Positions 23,701 through 32,979 of a stretch of 64,000 nt of DNA are shown here, piece after piece. Position 1 is the stretch's first letter; each line of letters begins with the position of its first letter. This DNA is from Castor canadensis (taxonomy: Eukaryota; Chordata; Mammalia; Rodentia; Castoridae): the NCBI RefSeq assembly GCF_047511655.1, contig NC_133401.1:15036001-15100000 (forward strand), given 5' to 3'. The position numbers were made by a program, and so were the translations under genes. The notes under the pieces were generated by a model. The model searched no databases, was not told where the DNA came from, and saw nothing but the letters and a program-made list of their open reading frames with translations.

Positions 23701-25601
23701 TAGGTTCGTGCTCCAGTCACGTTTTGTCGCCCCATGATCCTAACGCTGGGTTCCGACTGGCGGTCCTACCTATTCCTGTCCCACAAGTCCTCCCCCCAAA
23801 GTCCTGTCCTGGCCCTTTCCCTTTAAGTTTGTCCTTGTGCGGTGTCTTGTGAAAGTCATACCCCCGCCTTCTCAAACAGGATGACCTGTCCCTGATGCCG
23901 TGTAGGTCCTTTCTCCCTCCCAGCTGCCCTCGGCTCCCACCTCTGCAATCCCCCCCACCCCACTCACGCCCCCAGGTTCTAGTCCTCTCCAGAGCCTGTC
24001 CTCACAGGTCTCTCTCCCTGCTCATCAATTTATTCTGAGGTTCTAACCTTCCCACCAGCGCTCCCCAGATCTAGTCCCAGCCAATCGAATCTCCCCCAAA
24101 TTCTCTCCCGCAGGGCAGGCTGTCCGTTAGGTCCTATCCCCGCTCTCTAGCTCCTTCCAGATATTCTCCCAGGCTCCTAACTCCTCCCAGATACTGCAGC
24201 CTCTTCCCTAGCTCCGCCCCTTCTCCCTCCCAGATATACTAGCCCCGCCCTCCAAGCCTTTACCTAGGGTCTAGCCCCGCCCATGATTCTTTTCTGAAGT
24301 TATCTCCAGGCCCCTGGCTCCTCCCCAATGTCGTAGCACCGCCCCTTTATCTTCCCTTGTTTTAGCCCCGCCTCTGGTTCCTCATCAATGTCATAACCAC
24401 GCCCCCGGACCGTCCCTGGGCTTTAGCCCCGCCCTCCGGCTCCTCCCTGATGGCCTAGCCCTGCCCACCAGGCCCTCCCCTATGTTTAAGCCCCGCCCAC
24501 CAGTTCCTAGGGTTTAGCCCCTTCCTCTGGCTCCTCTCAGTTGTCATAGCCACTCCCCCGGACCGTCCCTGGGCCTTAGCCCCGCCCACCGATTTCCCCC
24601 TCGCCTCGGAAGACCTAGCCCTGCCCTTCAGGCCCGCCCCTATGCTTTGGTCCCGCCCACCACCTCCTCCCAGATGATCCCGCCCTACCCTCCGGCCCGC
24701 CTCCCAAGTGTTAGCCCCGCCCACCGGCTCCTCCCCAAGGCCCCGCGTCGGTCCCGCCAGCTCCTCCCGGAGATCATAGAGAGTCCACTCTGCACACCCA
24801 AGCTGTCTCTCTGTCTGTCCACTTGGCCTCCTGGGACGACCCTTTCCTTTCCAGAATTCGGAATTATTACTCATTCTCGGCCTCCCGCGGTCCCGAGCGC
24901 TGAGTTACTCATCGCCACCCCACCGCCCCGCCATCCCGCACGGCGCCCGCCCCGCCCTGACTCAGAGCCTCCGCAGTTTCCTCTCATTTCTTAAACCTAT
25001 TCCCTCAAGTTTTCCGGGGGAAACAGGGGAGACGGTCATGCCGGTAAGGAGACAGTGACAGGGAAGGGGACAAGGCCCGGGTCCCCACCCCCTGGCTCCG
25101 AGACTTGAACTTTTTTTGGACTTGTAATGTGGGGTTGCTTTCCCTTAACTCTCAAAGTGGGGATCCGCCGCCGTGGGGCGCAGCTACGGGGTCTGGATCT
25201 CTTTTATCCAAGAACTGGCTGTTTGGTTTGGGATCAGTTACTTAACCCCTCTGTGCCTCATTGACCTCTGTGAAGCAGAATTAACCAGAGTCCCCTGCGC
25301 AAGCAGCTTAGAAGAGCGACAGGGAACACTTACTACGTAAGTGATCGCCCTTGTTAAATGACTTGTTAAATGTTAATGTTAGCACTTACCGGGTACTGTG
25401 CCACGTGGGATTGCGTGAGCTAGCAGGAGAGTTATTTGATGGAGAGGGGAGAGGTGCTGGGGTCTACCCCCAGCCATACTCCCCAGACCCTGACCCCCCA
25501 GCTCTTTAGTCCCCGGCGCAGGTATTCGGCACGCAGCCCCTACCTGGGATGCAGGCCAGAGTCCACAGTAGCGACAGCAACAGCATCAGCGCGCGACCCA
25601 T
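10712..25601 (-). CDS. PLAUR: PLAUR, urokinase plasminogen activator surface receptor (7 coding exons)
   Basis: uPAR is a GPI-anchored cell-surface receptor that binds urokinase and vitronectin and focuses plasminogen activation. Seven coding exons on the minus strand join to a 333-residue protein (1002 bases with stop; human has 335). Exon sizes are 58, 111, 141, 156, 135, 147 and 254 bases and every junction is phase 1, as in human PLAUR. The protein has a signal peptide ([13 protein letters not shown]...), three LU domains coded by exons 2+3, 4+5 and 6+7, and a hydrophobic GPI-anchor tail ([14 protein letters not shown]). Domain 1 has eight cysteines and lacks one canonical disulfide, as in known uPAR. 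The urokinase-contact segment [10 protein letters not shown] is intact. The linker before domain 2 reads PLGRY, not the human chemotactic SRSRY. No stop, frameshift or broken splice site is seen, so the gene looks functional. CADM4 lies downstream on the same strand. Confidence 0.96.
11133..11348 (+). repeat. SINE, 7SL-ID composite
   Basis: GGCCTGGTGATACACGCCTG, then GAAAAATAATGAAAGCAAAA, then an ID part with GTGGCTCAAGTGGTAGAGCA and CAAACCCCAGTGCCGTCACA. Confidence 0.9.
11487..11878. repeat. Three ID-like SINE copies
   Basis: A plus-strand copy at 11487-11576 (GACTCAAGTGGTAGAGTGCC) and two minus-strand copies at 11688-11766 and 11817-11878 (GCAGTGCTGGGGAT...). The spacer between the first copy and the others is AT-rich. 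Confidence 0.8.
11904..12108 (-). repeat. SINE, 7SL-ID composite
   Basis: Complement: GGGGTTTGAACTCAGGGCCC, CTTGAGCCACTCCGCC, GAGATAGGGTCTTGTGAATT, and GTAGCTGGGATTACAGACGT. Confidence 0.9.
12420..12566 (-). CDS. PLAUR: PLAUR exon 6, LU domain 3 first half
   Basis: 147 bases, the same as human, with acceptor TTTCCTAAG and donor GTAAGT. It codes [20 protein letters not shown], then [21 protein letters not shown]. Confidence 0.95.
13089..13425 (+). repeat. B1-like SINE followed by two ID-like copies
   Basis: B1: GGCCAGGTATGGTGGTGTAC. ID copies: GTGGCTTAAGTGGTAAGAGC and GGGCTGGATATAGCTCAGTG. Confidence 0.85.
13883..14194 (-). repeat. 7SL-ID composite next to a B1-like SINE
   Basis: Composite: GGGACTGGGGTTTGAACTCA through CAAGTGTGAGACACCAGTGC. 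The adjacent B1 reads GAGACAGGGTCTCACTGTGT and ends CACCACGCCAGACT. Confidence 0.88.
14321..14455 (-). CDS. PLAUR: PLAUR exon 5, LU domain 2 second half
   Basis: 135 bases, the same as human, with acceptor CCCCCAG and donor GTAAGG. It codes [20 protein letters not shown], then [15 protein letters not shown], the classic CC...CN end of an LU domain. Confidence 0.95.
14456..14914 (-). other. PLAUR: PLAUR intron 4
   Basis: A short intron with a T-run at 14646-14656. No SINE or exon is recognised. Confidence 0.8.
14915..15070 (-). CDS. PLAUR: PLAUR exon 4, linker and LU domain 2 first half
   Basis: 156 bases, with acceptor CTCCACAG at 15071 and donor GTGAGC at 14914. It codes the domain 1-2 linker ([11 protein letters not shown]) and YLECSSC...[14 protein letters not shown]...EQC. 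The linker is the usual uPAR proteolysis region. Confidence 0.94.
15655..15962 (-). repeat. SINE trimer (ID + two 7SL units)
   Basis: GCACTGGGGTTTGAACTCAG, a first 7SL part ending TAGGCCTGCACCACC, the junction TTGGCTGAGATGGGGCCTCA, and a second 7SL part ending AAGCCACCATGCCTGG. Confidence 0.88.
15998..16462. repeat. 7SL-ID composite (+), then ID and B1 (-)
   Basis: Plus composite at 15998-16218 (CTGGTGGCTCATGCCTGTAA to CTGAGTTCAAACCCTAGTAC). An inverted ID lies at 16278-16368 and an inverted B1 at 16368-16462. Confidence 0.85.
17036..17402 (-). repeat. 7SL-ID composite, TTCC microsatellite and B1
   Basis: Composite at 17036-17222 (GGTACTAGGGCTTGAACTCA), then (TTCC)n at 17220-17280, then B1 at 17296-17402 (CACTATGTAGCCCAGGATGG). 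Poly-purine tails grow into microsatellites at several SINE ends here. Confidence 0.88.
18343..18555 (-). repeat. SINE, 7SL-ID composite
   Basis: GGAGGGACTGGGGTTTGAAC, CTTGAGCCACACCTCCAGTC, and GTAGCTGGCATTACAGGCAT. Confidence 0.88.
19102..19442. repeat. Inverted pair of B1-like SINEs
   Basis: A minus-strand B1 at 19102-19202 (AAAGACAGGGTCTCACTACC) and a plus-strand B1 at 19326-19442 ending in poly-A. Confidence 0.82.
19826..20496 (-). repeat. Tandem cluster: two 7SL-ID composites, an ID and a B1-like piece
   Basis: Composites at 19826-20043 and 20054-20272, an ID at 20296-20374 and a diverged B1/Alu-like part at 20380-20496, all in one orientation with T-runs between them. Confidence 0.85.
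20532..20700. repeat. B1-like fragment with (GGAA)n tail
   Basis: GCAGGGTGTGGTGATACACA marks a B1-like head. It grades into a GGAA/GGGA tetranucleotide tract at 20609-20690. Confidence 0.8.
20780..21085 (-). repeat. SINE trimer (ID + two 7SL units)
   Basis: GGTGGTACTGGGTTTTGAAC, CAGATAGGGTCTTTTGCTTT, and a second 7SL part ending ATGGGATTACAGGCATGAGT. Confidence 0.8.
21421..21561 (-). CDS. PLAUR: PLAUR exon 3, LU domain 1 second half
   Basis: 141 bases (one codon shorter than human), with donor GTAAGT at 21420. It codes [20 protein letters not shown] and continues to NVCAGNLCN. The only in-frame acceptor is ...CACAAGAG at 21562, with a weak polypyrimidine tract. The sequon NRT is kept. Confidence 0.92.
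21640..22415 (-). repeat. Cluster of three SINE composites
   Basis: Each has the complement of an ID part (TTTGAACTCAGGGCCT) followed by 7SL parts (AGCTAGGATTACAGGCGTGA and relatives). The first begins only about 80 bp upstream of PLAUR exon 3 in the transcript sense. Confidence 0.85.
22950..23264 (+). repeat. SINE trimer, 7SL-7SL-ID
   Basis: Left 7SL (GCCAGGTGTGATGGCTCACA), second 7SL (GCGGTGACACCCACCTCTGG), linker GAAAAACAGCTAAAGC, and ID (GGCTCAAGTGGTAGAGCACC) ending CCCCAGTACCGCCC. This is a good example of the full trimer. Confidence 0.88.
23498..23608 (-). CDS. PLAUR: PLAUR exon 2, LU domain 1 first half
   Basis: 111 bases, with acceptor CCCCCAG at 23609 and donor GTGAGG at 23497. It codes [16 protein letters not shown] onward to VLRVWE and holds the first five cysteines of domain 1. 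Confidence 0.95.
23609..25543 (-). other. PLAUR: PLAUR intron 1
   Basis: It is free of SINEs in most parts. The centre (24180-24740) is a GC-box-rich tandem array. A MIR-like piece lies at about 25200-25270 (GGATCAGTTACTTAACCCCT). No exon is seen. Confidence 0.75.
24180..24740. repeat. PLAUR: GC-box-rich tandem array in PLAUR intron 1
   Basis: The motif TAGCCCCGCCCACC and variants recur at least twelve times (for example near 24244, 24276, 24366, 24427, 24490, 24580, 24652 and 24715), separated by GGCTCCTCCC-type spacers. A higher-order repeat is visible: the block starting TCATAACCACGCCCCCGGAC at 24391 recurs as TCATAGCCACTCCCCCGGAC at 24544, a 153-bp step. Each CCCCGCCC is a potential Sp1/KLF site. 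Confidence 0.85.
25544..25601 (-). CDS. PLAUR: PLAUR exon 1, signal peptide
   Basis: The ATG is at 25601-25599. Nineteen codons plus one base give [19 protein letters not shown], a typical secretory signal core. The exon ends CCCAG before the GTAGGG donor at 25543. Confidence 0.95.
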
Positions 25602-25760
25602 GCTCCTGTCTTCTGCCTTCCTGTACCTCTGTGGTCTGATCCGGGTACCAGACAGTTTTGTGGTCCCGACGGCTCCTCCCAGACGTTTTGCTAAAGAGCG
25701 AGTCAGCTGCAGCTGCGTGGGCGCCTCCCCCTTCCCCCCCCACGACCTCCCTCCTCTCCC
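25602..25760 (-). promoter_or_regulatory. PLAUR: PLAUR promoter and 5' UTR
   Basis: The region immediately upstream of the PLAUR ATG on the minus strand. It has a GGAGG/GGGGGAAGGGG purine-rich block (Sp1-like), an AP-1-like GCTGACTC (complement of GAGTCAGC at about 25700-25707) and no clear TATA. AP-1 and Sp1 control fits known PLAUR promoters. The start site is inferred, not seen. Confidence 0.55.
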
Positions 25761-25934
25761 ACAAAACTTCCCTTCTTGGACAGGCGCGGCCAAAGCGGCC
25801 ATCTGAGTGAATGGCTCCTACCTGACTCATGTATTGAGGTCACAGCTCTGTCATCCGACTGCCTGAGTTCAAATCCCAGGTCTCCCTCATCCTGCTAGGA
25901 GAACTTAAGCAATCACTCTTCTCAGCTTAAAAAA

Positions 25935-26150
25935 AAGCACTACTGCAATCCTACCTCCTCAGGAGGCAGGGATCAGGAGTAACACGGTTCGAAGCCAGCC
26001 CCAGGCAAATAGTTCTTGAGACCCTATCTTGAAAATACCCAACACAGCACAGAGCTGGTGGAGTGGCTCAAGCGGTAGAAAGCCTACCTAGCAAACATGA
26101 GGCCCTGAGTTCAAACACCAGTACCACCACCAAAACAAACAAACAAAAAA
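25935..26150 (+). repeat. SINE, 7SL-ID composite
   Basis: CTACTGCAATCCTACCTCCT, GCAAATAGTTCTTGAGACCC, and GGAGTGGCTCAAGCGGTAGA, then an A-rich end. Confidence 0.85.
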
Positions 26151-26477
26151 CTTGTCCACACAGGAGGAGGGGTGAACATGATCGACTATTAGATAATGTT
26201 AGAACTTTGGTAACTTTTGTTAGGGGAAGGAAATGATGGCATTGGGGTTCTTTTGGTAAAATGTCTGTATCACTCAGGGATGCATTCTGAAACATTTGGA
26301 TGTGAAATAACATAATGGTCTTTATTTACCTTAAAACATTTCAGCCCCCAAAGTAGATACCACTGTTGAGAGAAAGGTCTTCTGTTTCTCCTCCTCCTCC
26401 TTCTTCTTTAAACCAGATGCTCACTGAAGTATCTAGGGGTGAATGTCATTGGTGTCTCTATTTGGAATACATTAGAA

Positions 26478-27032
26478 GCCGGGCACCGGTGGCTCACGCC
26501 TGTAATCTTACCCACTCAGGAGGCAGAGATCGGGAGGATCCAGGTTTGAAGCCAGCCCGGGCAAATAGTTCTCGAAAAAACCCATCACAAAAGGAGGGCT
26601 GGTGGAGTGGCTAAAGGTGAAGGCCCTGAGTTCAAGCCCCAGTACTGCAAGAAAGAAAGAAAAAATAGAAAGAAAGAAAGAAAGCAAAAGAAAAAATATA
26701 CATCAGAAGAAAATTAAAAGCAAAAGATCTGGTGGCCCACGCCTGTGGTTCCCAGCTCTCTGGCGGCTGAGGCAGGAGGACGTGGAGTTGAAGGCCAGCC
26801 TTGGCTTCATAAGGAGACCCAGTCTTAAATAAATAAATAAATAAATGAGGCAAATATTTGTATTACTTTTATCACATTTACAGGCACGAGGACTTATGTC
26901 ATTCTCTCTCTACTGCCGTGTGTTTGGAAAGGTGTAAGAAGTAGAAATAAAATGAGGGCCTAGCTCAAGTGGTAGAGTGCCTGCCTAGCAAGTGCAAGAT
27001 CCTGAGTTTAAACCCCTTCAAAAAAAAATGCA
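26478..27032 (+). repeat. 7SL-ID composite, B1 and ID copies
   Basis: Composite at 26478-26660 (GGGCACCGGTGGCTCACGCC), B1 at 26728-26830 with an (AAAT)n tail to 26845, and ID at 26953-27032 (CTAGCTCAAGTGGTAGAGTG). Confidence 0.85.
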
Positions 27033-27505
27033 AAAGACAAAAGAGTCCGTGGTCTTAAGACACGTAGTCAATGACAGAGGAAATGCCTAGAATTGTGACT
27101 GGCCAAAATGGAGGGTTTAATAAATTCCTTCAACACTTACTAAGCATCTCCTTAGTGCTGGGACTGACCCAGGAACTGGGGACACAGTAGGAAACAAAGC
27201 AAAGCTGCCACCCTTGTGGGCTGAGAGTGGAGAGTTGATAATTGTTATCTAACCTTTCATAGTCAGACAGTGATAAGCAAAAGGGGCTGAGCGGCTGTGA
27301 GCTGGTTTAAGTGGGGCAGTCTGAACAGTGAGGGAAGTCTGGCAGGTGCTTAGGAACCTAAGGAGAGGGAGTGTGGGCAGAATGTGCCTGAATGACACCT
27401 AGGAATAGCAGAGAGGTCAATGTGGCTGAGGGAGGCGGAGGGAGAGGTAGAAGGCAATGAGAAAACAGTGGCTTCCTTGGCAATAATGGTTATACTCTTT
27501 AAAAA

Positions 27506-28082
27506 AATATTTTGGTGGCACTGGGCTTTGAACTCTGGCCTCACACTTGCCAGGCAGGCATTTTACACCTTGAGCCACTCCACTAGCCCTGTTTTGTGTT
27601 GGATATTTTTGAGATAGGGTCACGAGAACTATTTGCCCCAGCTGTTTTCAAACCTCTATCCTGATCTCTGCCTCCTGAGTAGCTAGGATTACAGGTATGA
27701 GTGACCAGCTCCTGGCTAATATTATACTGTTGTGATTCTAATTAGTCACTGAAGCCTTAAGGTAATAATTTTAATATAAGGTAAGTCCCAAAGAAGCCCT
27801 TTCTTCTAAGTGGTTAAGACTGTCTGGCCCAGTCTATGAGGGTTTAAATTCCAGCTATTCACTGGCTGTGTGACCTCTGGTAGGTTACTCAGCCTTTCTG
27901 TGTCCCAACTTCCTTATGTAGAAAGCAGAGATGGCAAGTGTCTCCTTCCAGGGTTGGCATTCTGGAGTAGTGGCCTATGTCTGTAATGCCAGCACTCTGG
28001 AAGCTGAGGCAGGAGGATTGCGAGTTTGAGTTTGTGGCCAGCCTGGGCTGCACAGCGAGACCTTGTCTCAAATAAAAAGAAC
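27506..28082. repeat. 7SL-ID composite (-), MIR-like piece and B1 (+)
   Basis: Composite at 27506-27720. A MIR-like segment at 27815-27920 contains GGCTGTGTGACCTCTGGTAG. B1 at 27955-28082 contains GGAAGCTGAGGCAGGAGGAT. Confidence 0.75.
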
Positions 28083-28654
28083 ACACTTAAGATTCTTGCC
28101 CCTGGCCCAGGGCATGGTACAGACTCAGTGAAAAGGTAGCTTGCAATGATCGCAGTTGCCCCAACTCTGGACTCTGGCCCTATTTCCTCTTCCGGAGTGA
28201 CAGAGAAGCTGGACATGTGTCATAGAATCTGAGGTCAGCCATTGTCATGCAGATGATGCAGTGGACCACTCCCTGGGTGGGTCACTCTGAGCCAATACAA
28301 GCCTTCATTCTGAGACTCCACTTTCTCACCCGGAAAACAGGGTTCCTCACGGGGAAGTAGAAAGTTGGGGTGTGACTGGTGCAGGCAGGTTTTTGACACA
28401 GCTCAGCCACTTGCTCCTAGGTGACCCCAGGAAGATGGCTTCATTCCACTGCTCCTCGACTTTCCCATCTGTAAAATGGGTCTGGGGTCGGTGGGAGACA
28501 TCTGTCAGTGAAAAGAAAAATTCTAGGTTTTGGGGGGCTGTGGAGCTGCGTGGACTGGGGCAACCACTGCCTGTTGTGACCTCAAAGGTCTGGGACACAG
28601 TTTCCTCTTTTATTTAAACATGAAGGAAGTTTCTTCCAGTTGGTTCATCATTCC

Positions 28655-29330
28655 TTGAACTCTGACTTCCTGAAATCTCTGTCTCTCTTCTGTGTCCATC
28701 TGTCGTCACTGACTCTCTCTCTCTCTCTCTCATTCTTTTTTTTTTTTGCTTCTGTTTCTCTGTCTGTGGATCTCCTCTGTGGTCCTGCATCTGTTTTCTG
28801 ACTCTATATGCTTCTCCTCTCTGTCTCTCTCCATGTCTGTCCATCTGTCTCTGCCTCTCTCTCCCTCTCTCTTTCTGAGTGGGTCTCTCCCTCCCTCTGA
28901 CTACTGTCTCTGCTTCAGGTGACACACCTGTAAGTTTCCTGTGACGTGTTGAGGGAGGGGACACGCAGGGCCCAGGGACCTGCAGAAAAGTGACAAGAAT
29001 GTTCCCTCTTTCCTCCTTGTGACTCACGTGGGCCTCACCCAGCTCCTGCCCGCCTGCCGGGCTGTGGGTGAGGCCCAGGGTTGCAGGGGCTCCCCCAGAC
29101 TGATGAGAGGAGGGTTTTGGATTTTATGCAGAGATGGAGAGGGTGAGAGAGCTGGAGAGACAGGGACAGAGGGAGAGAGGGACAGAGAGACAGCAGGAAA
29201 GACAGAGTGATCAACAACAGACAAGGAGAAGGAAAGAGGAAGTACAGAGAGGGAGAGATAGGGTGGGAAGGAGAGCCAGTGAGAAAGACAGGACAAGGAG
29301 AGAGAGAGAGAGAGAGAGAGAGAGTATGAA
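28655..29330. repeat. CT-rich and GA-rich facing tracts
   Basis: 28655-28905 is a TCTC/TGTC-rich tract. 29130-29325 is an AGAG/GACAG-rich tract ending in (GA)n. They are complementary in composition and separated by about 230 bp of normal sequence. Confidence 0.8.
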
Positions 29331-29729
29331 TTAGAACACCGTCCAAGGATCTTCAGAAAGAAAAGTAGACAGAGTTGCTGTGTGTGAGTGTGTGCATGTG
29401 TTCATGGGAACACTTGCATCTGTCTGGGGTCCCCTTAGCCTCTTGCCACCTCCCCTGATGAGCTGACCACCCTCTGGCCTGGCCACTGTCTCCCCTCTGT
29501 GTCCCTCTGTGTCTCTAGTCTGGAGACTGGGTCCTGAGTTGATGGAGGTGGCAGGGCTACAGCCATGGCCTCCTTCTGCCAGGAGGCTAATGGTCACACT
29601 GACCTGGCCTCAGATCCTCCCGGACAGGGAAGCCCTCTCCCCTCAGGGCCTCCCTGGGGAGGGAACAGCTCTTGATTCCAATACCTCTTTTCTCCCATTT
29701 CCCAGGCAAAGAAACTGAGGTCCAAAGGG

Positions 29730-29855
29730 GAGTCTTTTTTTTTTTTTTTTGAAGCAGAGTCTCACTTTGTAGTCCAGGCTGGCCTCAAACTTGCAATCCT
29801 CCAGCCGCAGCCTCACAAGTGCTGGGATTACAGGTGTGCACCACCACACATTGGG
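29730..29855 (-). repeat. B1-like SINE
   Basis: T-run, then GCAGAGTCTCACTTTGTAGT, ending GTGCACCACCACACATTGGG. Confidence 0.85.
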
Positions 29856-30079
29856 ACTTTTTGAATCCAGACTTGTAGATAATAAATTTTGGTTCTTTGA
29901 GGCTATATACTTTGACATATTTTGTTATGACAACTGCAGGAACTAACACAGCTTTTATGAGTCAATAAAATATTAGCAAAGGACAGGAAAGGTGCACAAA
30001 TGGCTCTTATAAAAATGATACTAAAATACCATTGACATCAGTTAACCTCTGCTGTCACAAACTTAAACTTAATAACTCT

Positions 30080-30956
30080 GTGGGCTAGAGGTGTGGCTCA
30101 GTGGCAGAGTGCTCGCCTAGCATGAGCAAGGCCCTGGGTTCAAACCCCAGTGCCGAAGACAACAACAGAATTTATCAGATCTCATGGCTCAGTGGATCAT
30201 CCGGGTACTCTGATCTAGGATGCCTTGGCCAGGTCCACGTTGACTTCGATGTTGTCATCATCTGAATACGTGTGTTCTCTTCAAAATTCACACACTGAAA
30301 TTCTGTCCACCAAGGATGATGGTATTAGGAAGTGGGCTTTTGGGAACATGATTAGGTCACGAGGGCAAAGCCTTATAAAGTAGGATGAGGGCCCTTATAA
30401 AAGGCCCCAGAGAGGACAAGGCACGGTAGTACACACTGTAATCCCAGCTACCCGGAGGCAGACACAGGAGAATGGTGGTTCCTGACCCCAGGCAAAAGCA
30501 TGAGTGAGACACAATCAGAAAAAAAAACTAAGCTAAACTAAACTAAAGGACTGGGAGTGGTGGCTCAAGACGTACAGTGCTTGGCTCTGCTTTAATCCCC
30601 AGTACCACAAAGAAAAAAAAAGGAAGGAAGGAAGGAAGGAAAGGAGGGAGGGAGGGAGGAAGGAAGGAAGGAAGGAAGGAACGAAGGAAGGAAAGAGGCT
30701 GCCTGGTCCTTTTACTAGGTGAGGCTACAGCTTCAATGAACAAGAAAGCAGGCCCTTACCAGACACTGAATTTGATGAGCCCTAAATTTGAGCTACTCAG
30801 CTTCCAGAACTGACAGAAATCAAGTTTTGCTCTATTTTTTTTTTCTCCTCTCTCTTTTTTCTTTCACTCTTTTGAGACAAGGTCTTGGTGTATATCCCAG
30901 GCTGGCCTGGAACTCCCTAGTGCTGAGATTACAGGTGTGAGCCACCACACCCAGCT
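30080..30956. repeat. ID, old repeat, 7SL-ID composite, (GGAA)n and B1
   Basis: ID at 30080-30165 (plus). An old interspersed repeat of unresolved class lies at about 30255-30412 (GATGGTATTAGGAAGTGGGC). Composite at 30413-30610 (plus) runs straight into (GGAA)n at 30617-30690. B1 at 30862-30956 (minus). Confidence 0.75.
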
Positions 30957-31459
30957 AATTTCTATTCTTTGTAAGTCATCCAGTTTATGGAATTTTGTTA
31001 TAGCTGTCCAGACTGACTCAGACAGGTGATCTTGCTCACACGTCAAGAGTCTCAGTCATGATAGCAGGGAGGCAGGGAGGCTGGGAACCTCCCCATAGAA
31101 GGTGCATGCTTTCCCATACTGCAGACCTGTCCTTGGGCTCACACACCCAGTGGAAAGGGTCATGTAGCCTTATTTCTGCTGTATTCTAGCAGCTAAAGTA
31201 AGTTACAAGACCAGTTCAGGTTCCAGGAGGAGGAAAAGGGGCCTCCCTCATTCCGTGGCTGGAATTCACTTTGTGTCCTACCATGTGCCTGGTGCAGACA
31301 CCTCTCAGATCAGCAAGAATCAGCAGTTGAGGACCCACAGAGTTGGTGAGGTTGTGGGAGGACTGGCAACTTGTCTAGGGTAAGTATAAATTGGTACAAC
31401 TGTCCATAAGGAAATTTTGCAAAATCACAAGCTTAGAAAACCCCTTTATTATTTATTTT

Positions 31460-31795
31460 TTTGCAGTGCTGGGGCTTGAACTCAAGGCCTACACCTTGAT
31501 CCACTCCACCAGCCCTTTCTTGTGATGGGTTTTTTTCATGATAGGTTTTTTGAACTATTTGCCCAGGCTGGCTTTGAACCATGATCCTCCTGATCTCTGC
31601 CTCCTGAGTAGCTAGGATTACAGACTTGAGCCACCGACGCCTGGCTCTAGAAAAAACTTTTGATATAGAAAACCACTTACCAAAGCTGGGTATGGTGGCA
31701 CCAGCCTGTAATCCCAGTACTTGGGAGGTTAATGCAAGAGGGCTGTGAGTTCAAGGCCACCCTGTCTCAAAACCCCCCCAAATAATAAATAAATT
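31460..31795. repeat. 7SL-ID composite (-) and B1 (+)
   Basis: Composite at 31460-31650 (GCAGTGCTGGGGCTTGAACT) and B1 at 31682-31795 (AGCTGGGTATGGTGGCACCA). Confidence 0.85.
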
Positions 31796-32394
31796 AACAA
31801 GAAAACCAAAGAGGAAATACTTTACATAACTCAGATTACATCATTGTCAAGTGGAAAACTATGGGGGCCAGAGGAGTATGTAGAACACACTGTGCTTTGT
31901 GCATAAAAGCAGGAGCAGGCGCCCATATGTGCTCATGCACGCATCAAATAAATAACTCTTCTGATGTCCCCTTGCCTCCAGGTTTCAAATTAAGGGCAGG
32001 GAAATGTCCCTTCCCTACAGGGCTGTCCTTCACTTTTTAGCCCACAAGCCTCTTGTTTGTGCAGTGCTGGGCTGTTTACCCAGCCTGAGTGGTGGCCCAA
32101 TAACCTTTGAGGACATTGGCTTCTGGTCGCAAAGATGTGGAGCAGCCTCCTCCTTCTCCTGGAGGCCCCGCTCTGCCTCCTTCCTATCTTTCCCGAGTCA
32201 AGGAGTCTGAGTCTTTTCCTCCTGTCTCAACGTCCCCTAAGAAAAGCCAGAGCCCAGCCTCCTGTGCTGCCACTCAGAGGGGGCCCCTTCGAAAGCTCTG
32301 ATCCACACGTGATCTGGAAGCCCCAGAAGCCAGGTGACCTTGAACTGGCCTTTTCTCTTCTTGGGACCTTTCCTCTGAGCCGAGGAGAGAGGCT

Positions 32395-32490
32395 AGCCTA
32401 TTTTACAAGTGAGACTCAGACAGTAAAATATCTTGCCCGACACAGAAGTGGCAGAACTGAAATGCAGACTCAAGCTGTCTCTAACTGTGC
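32395..32490 (+). repeat. Probable MIR fragment
   Basis: ACAAGTGAGACTCAGACAGT, CTTGCCCGACACAGAAGTGG and CAGAACTGAAATGCAGACTC follow the MIR consensus order. Confidence 0.5.
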
Positions 32491-32979
32491 CTTGGTTTCC
32501 TTGAAGCCTGAGCAGCACTGCTGCCAACCCACTCAACACGTGCTGAGCACTCACTGTAACCCAGGCTCTGTGCTGTACCCACTTAGCAGAAGAGCACACC
32601 AAGGCCCCAGTAGGGAAGAGAGAGTCCCAGAGTTACACCTCAAAGGAAGCTCGCGCAACCCTCACGACAGCCCTTTATCAGGAAGAGGTGACCTCCACAG
32701 AGACGCACTGTCCCTTCATGGAGGGGTTGCGATCTACCTTCTTTCCACCTGACAGATGTGAAAATCAACATGGCCCAGCAGGGATGGGGACAGGGGCTAA
32801 TGCAGGCCTCATCTCCAGAGGGCAAGCCACTTCCCTCCTGGTGAAGCCTTCGGGTCAACCCAGGGAGGCCTGGCTCAAATCCTGATGGTACCAACATCCT
32901 CCTTTTGTGGCTGTGGACGAGGGTCTGGACTGCTCTGAGCCTGAGCCTCCATTTTTTTCTTTTCTTTCTTTCTTTTCTC

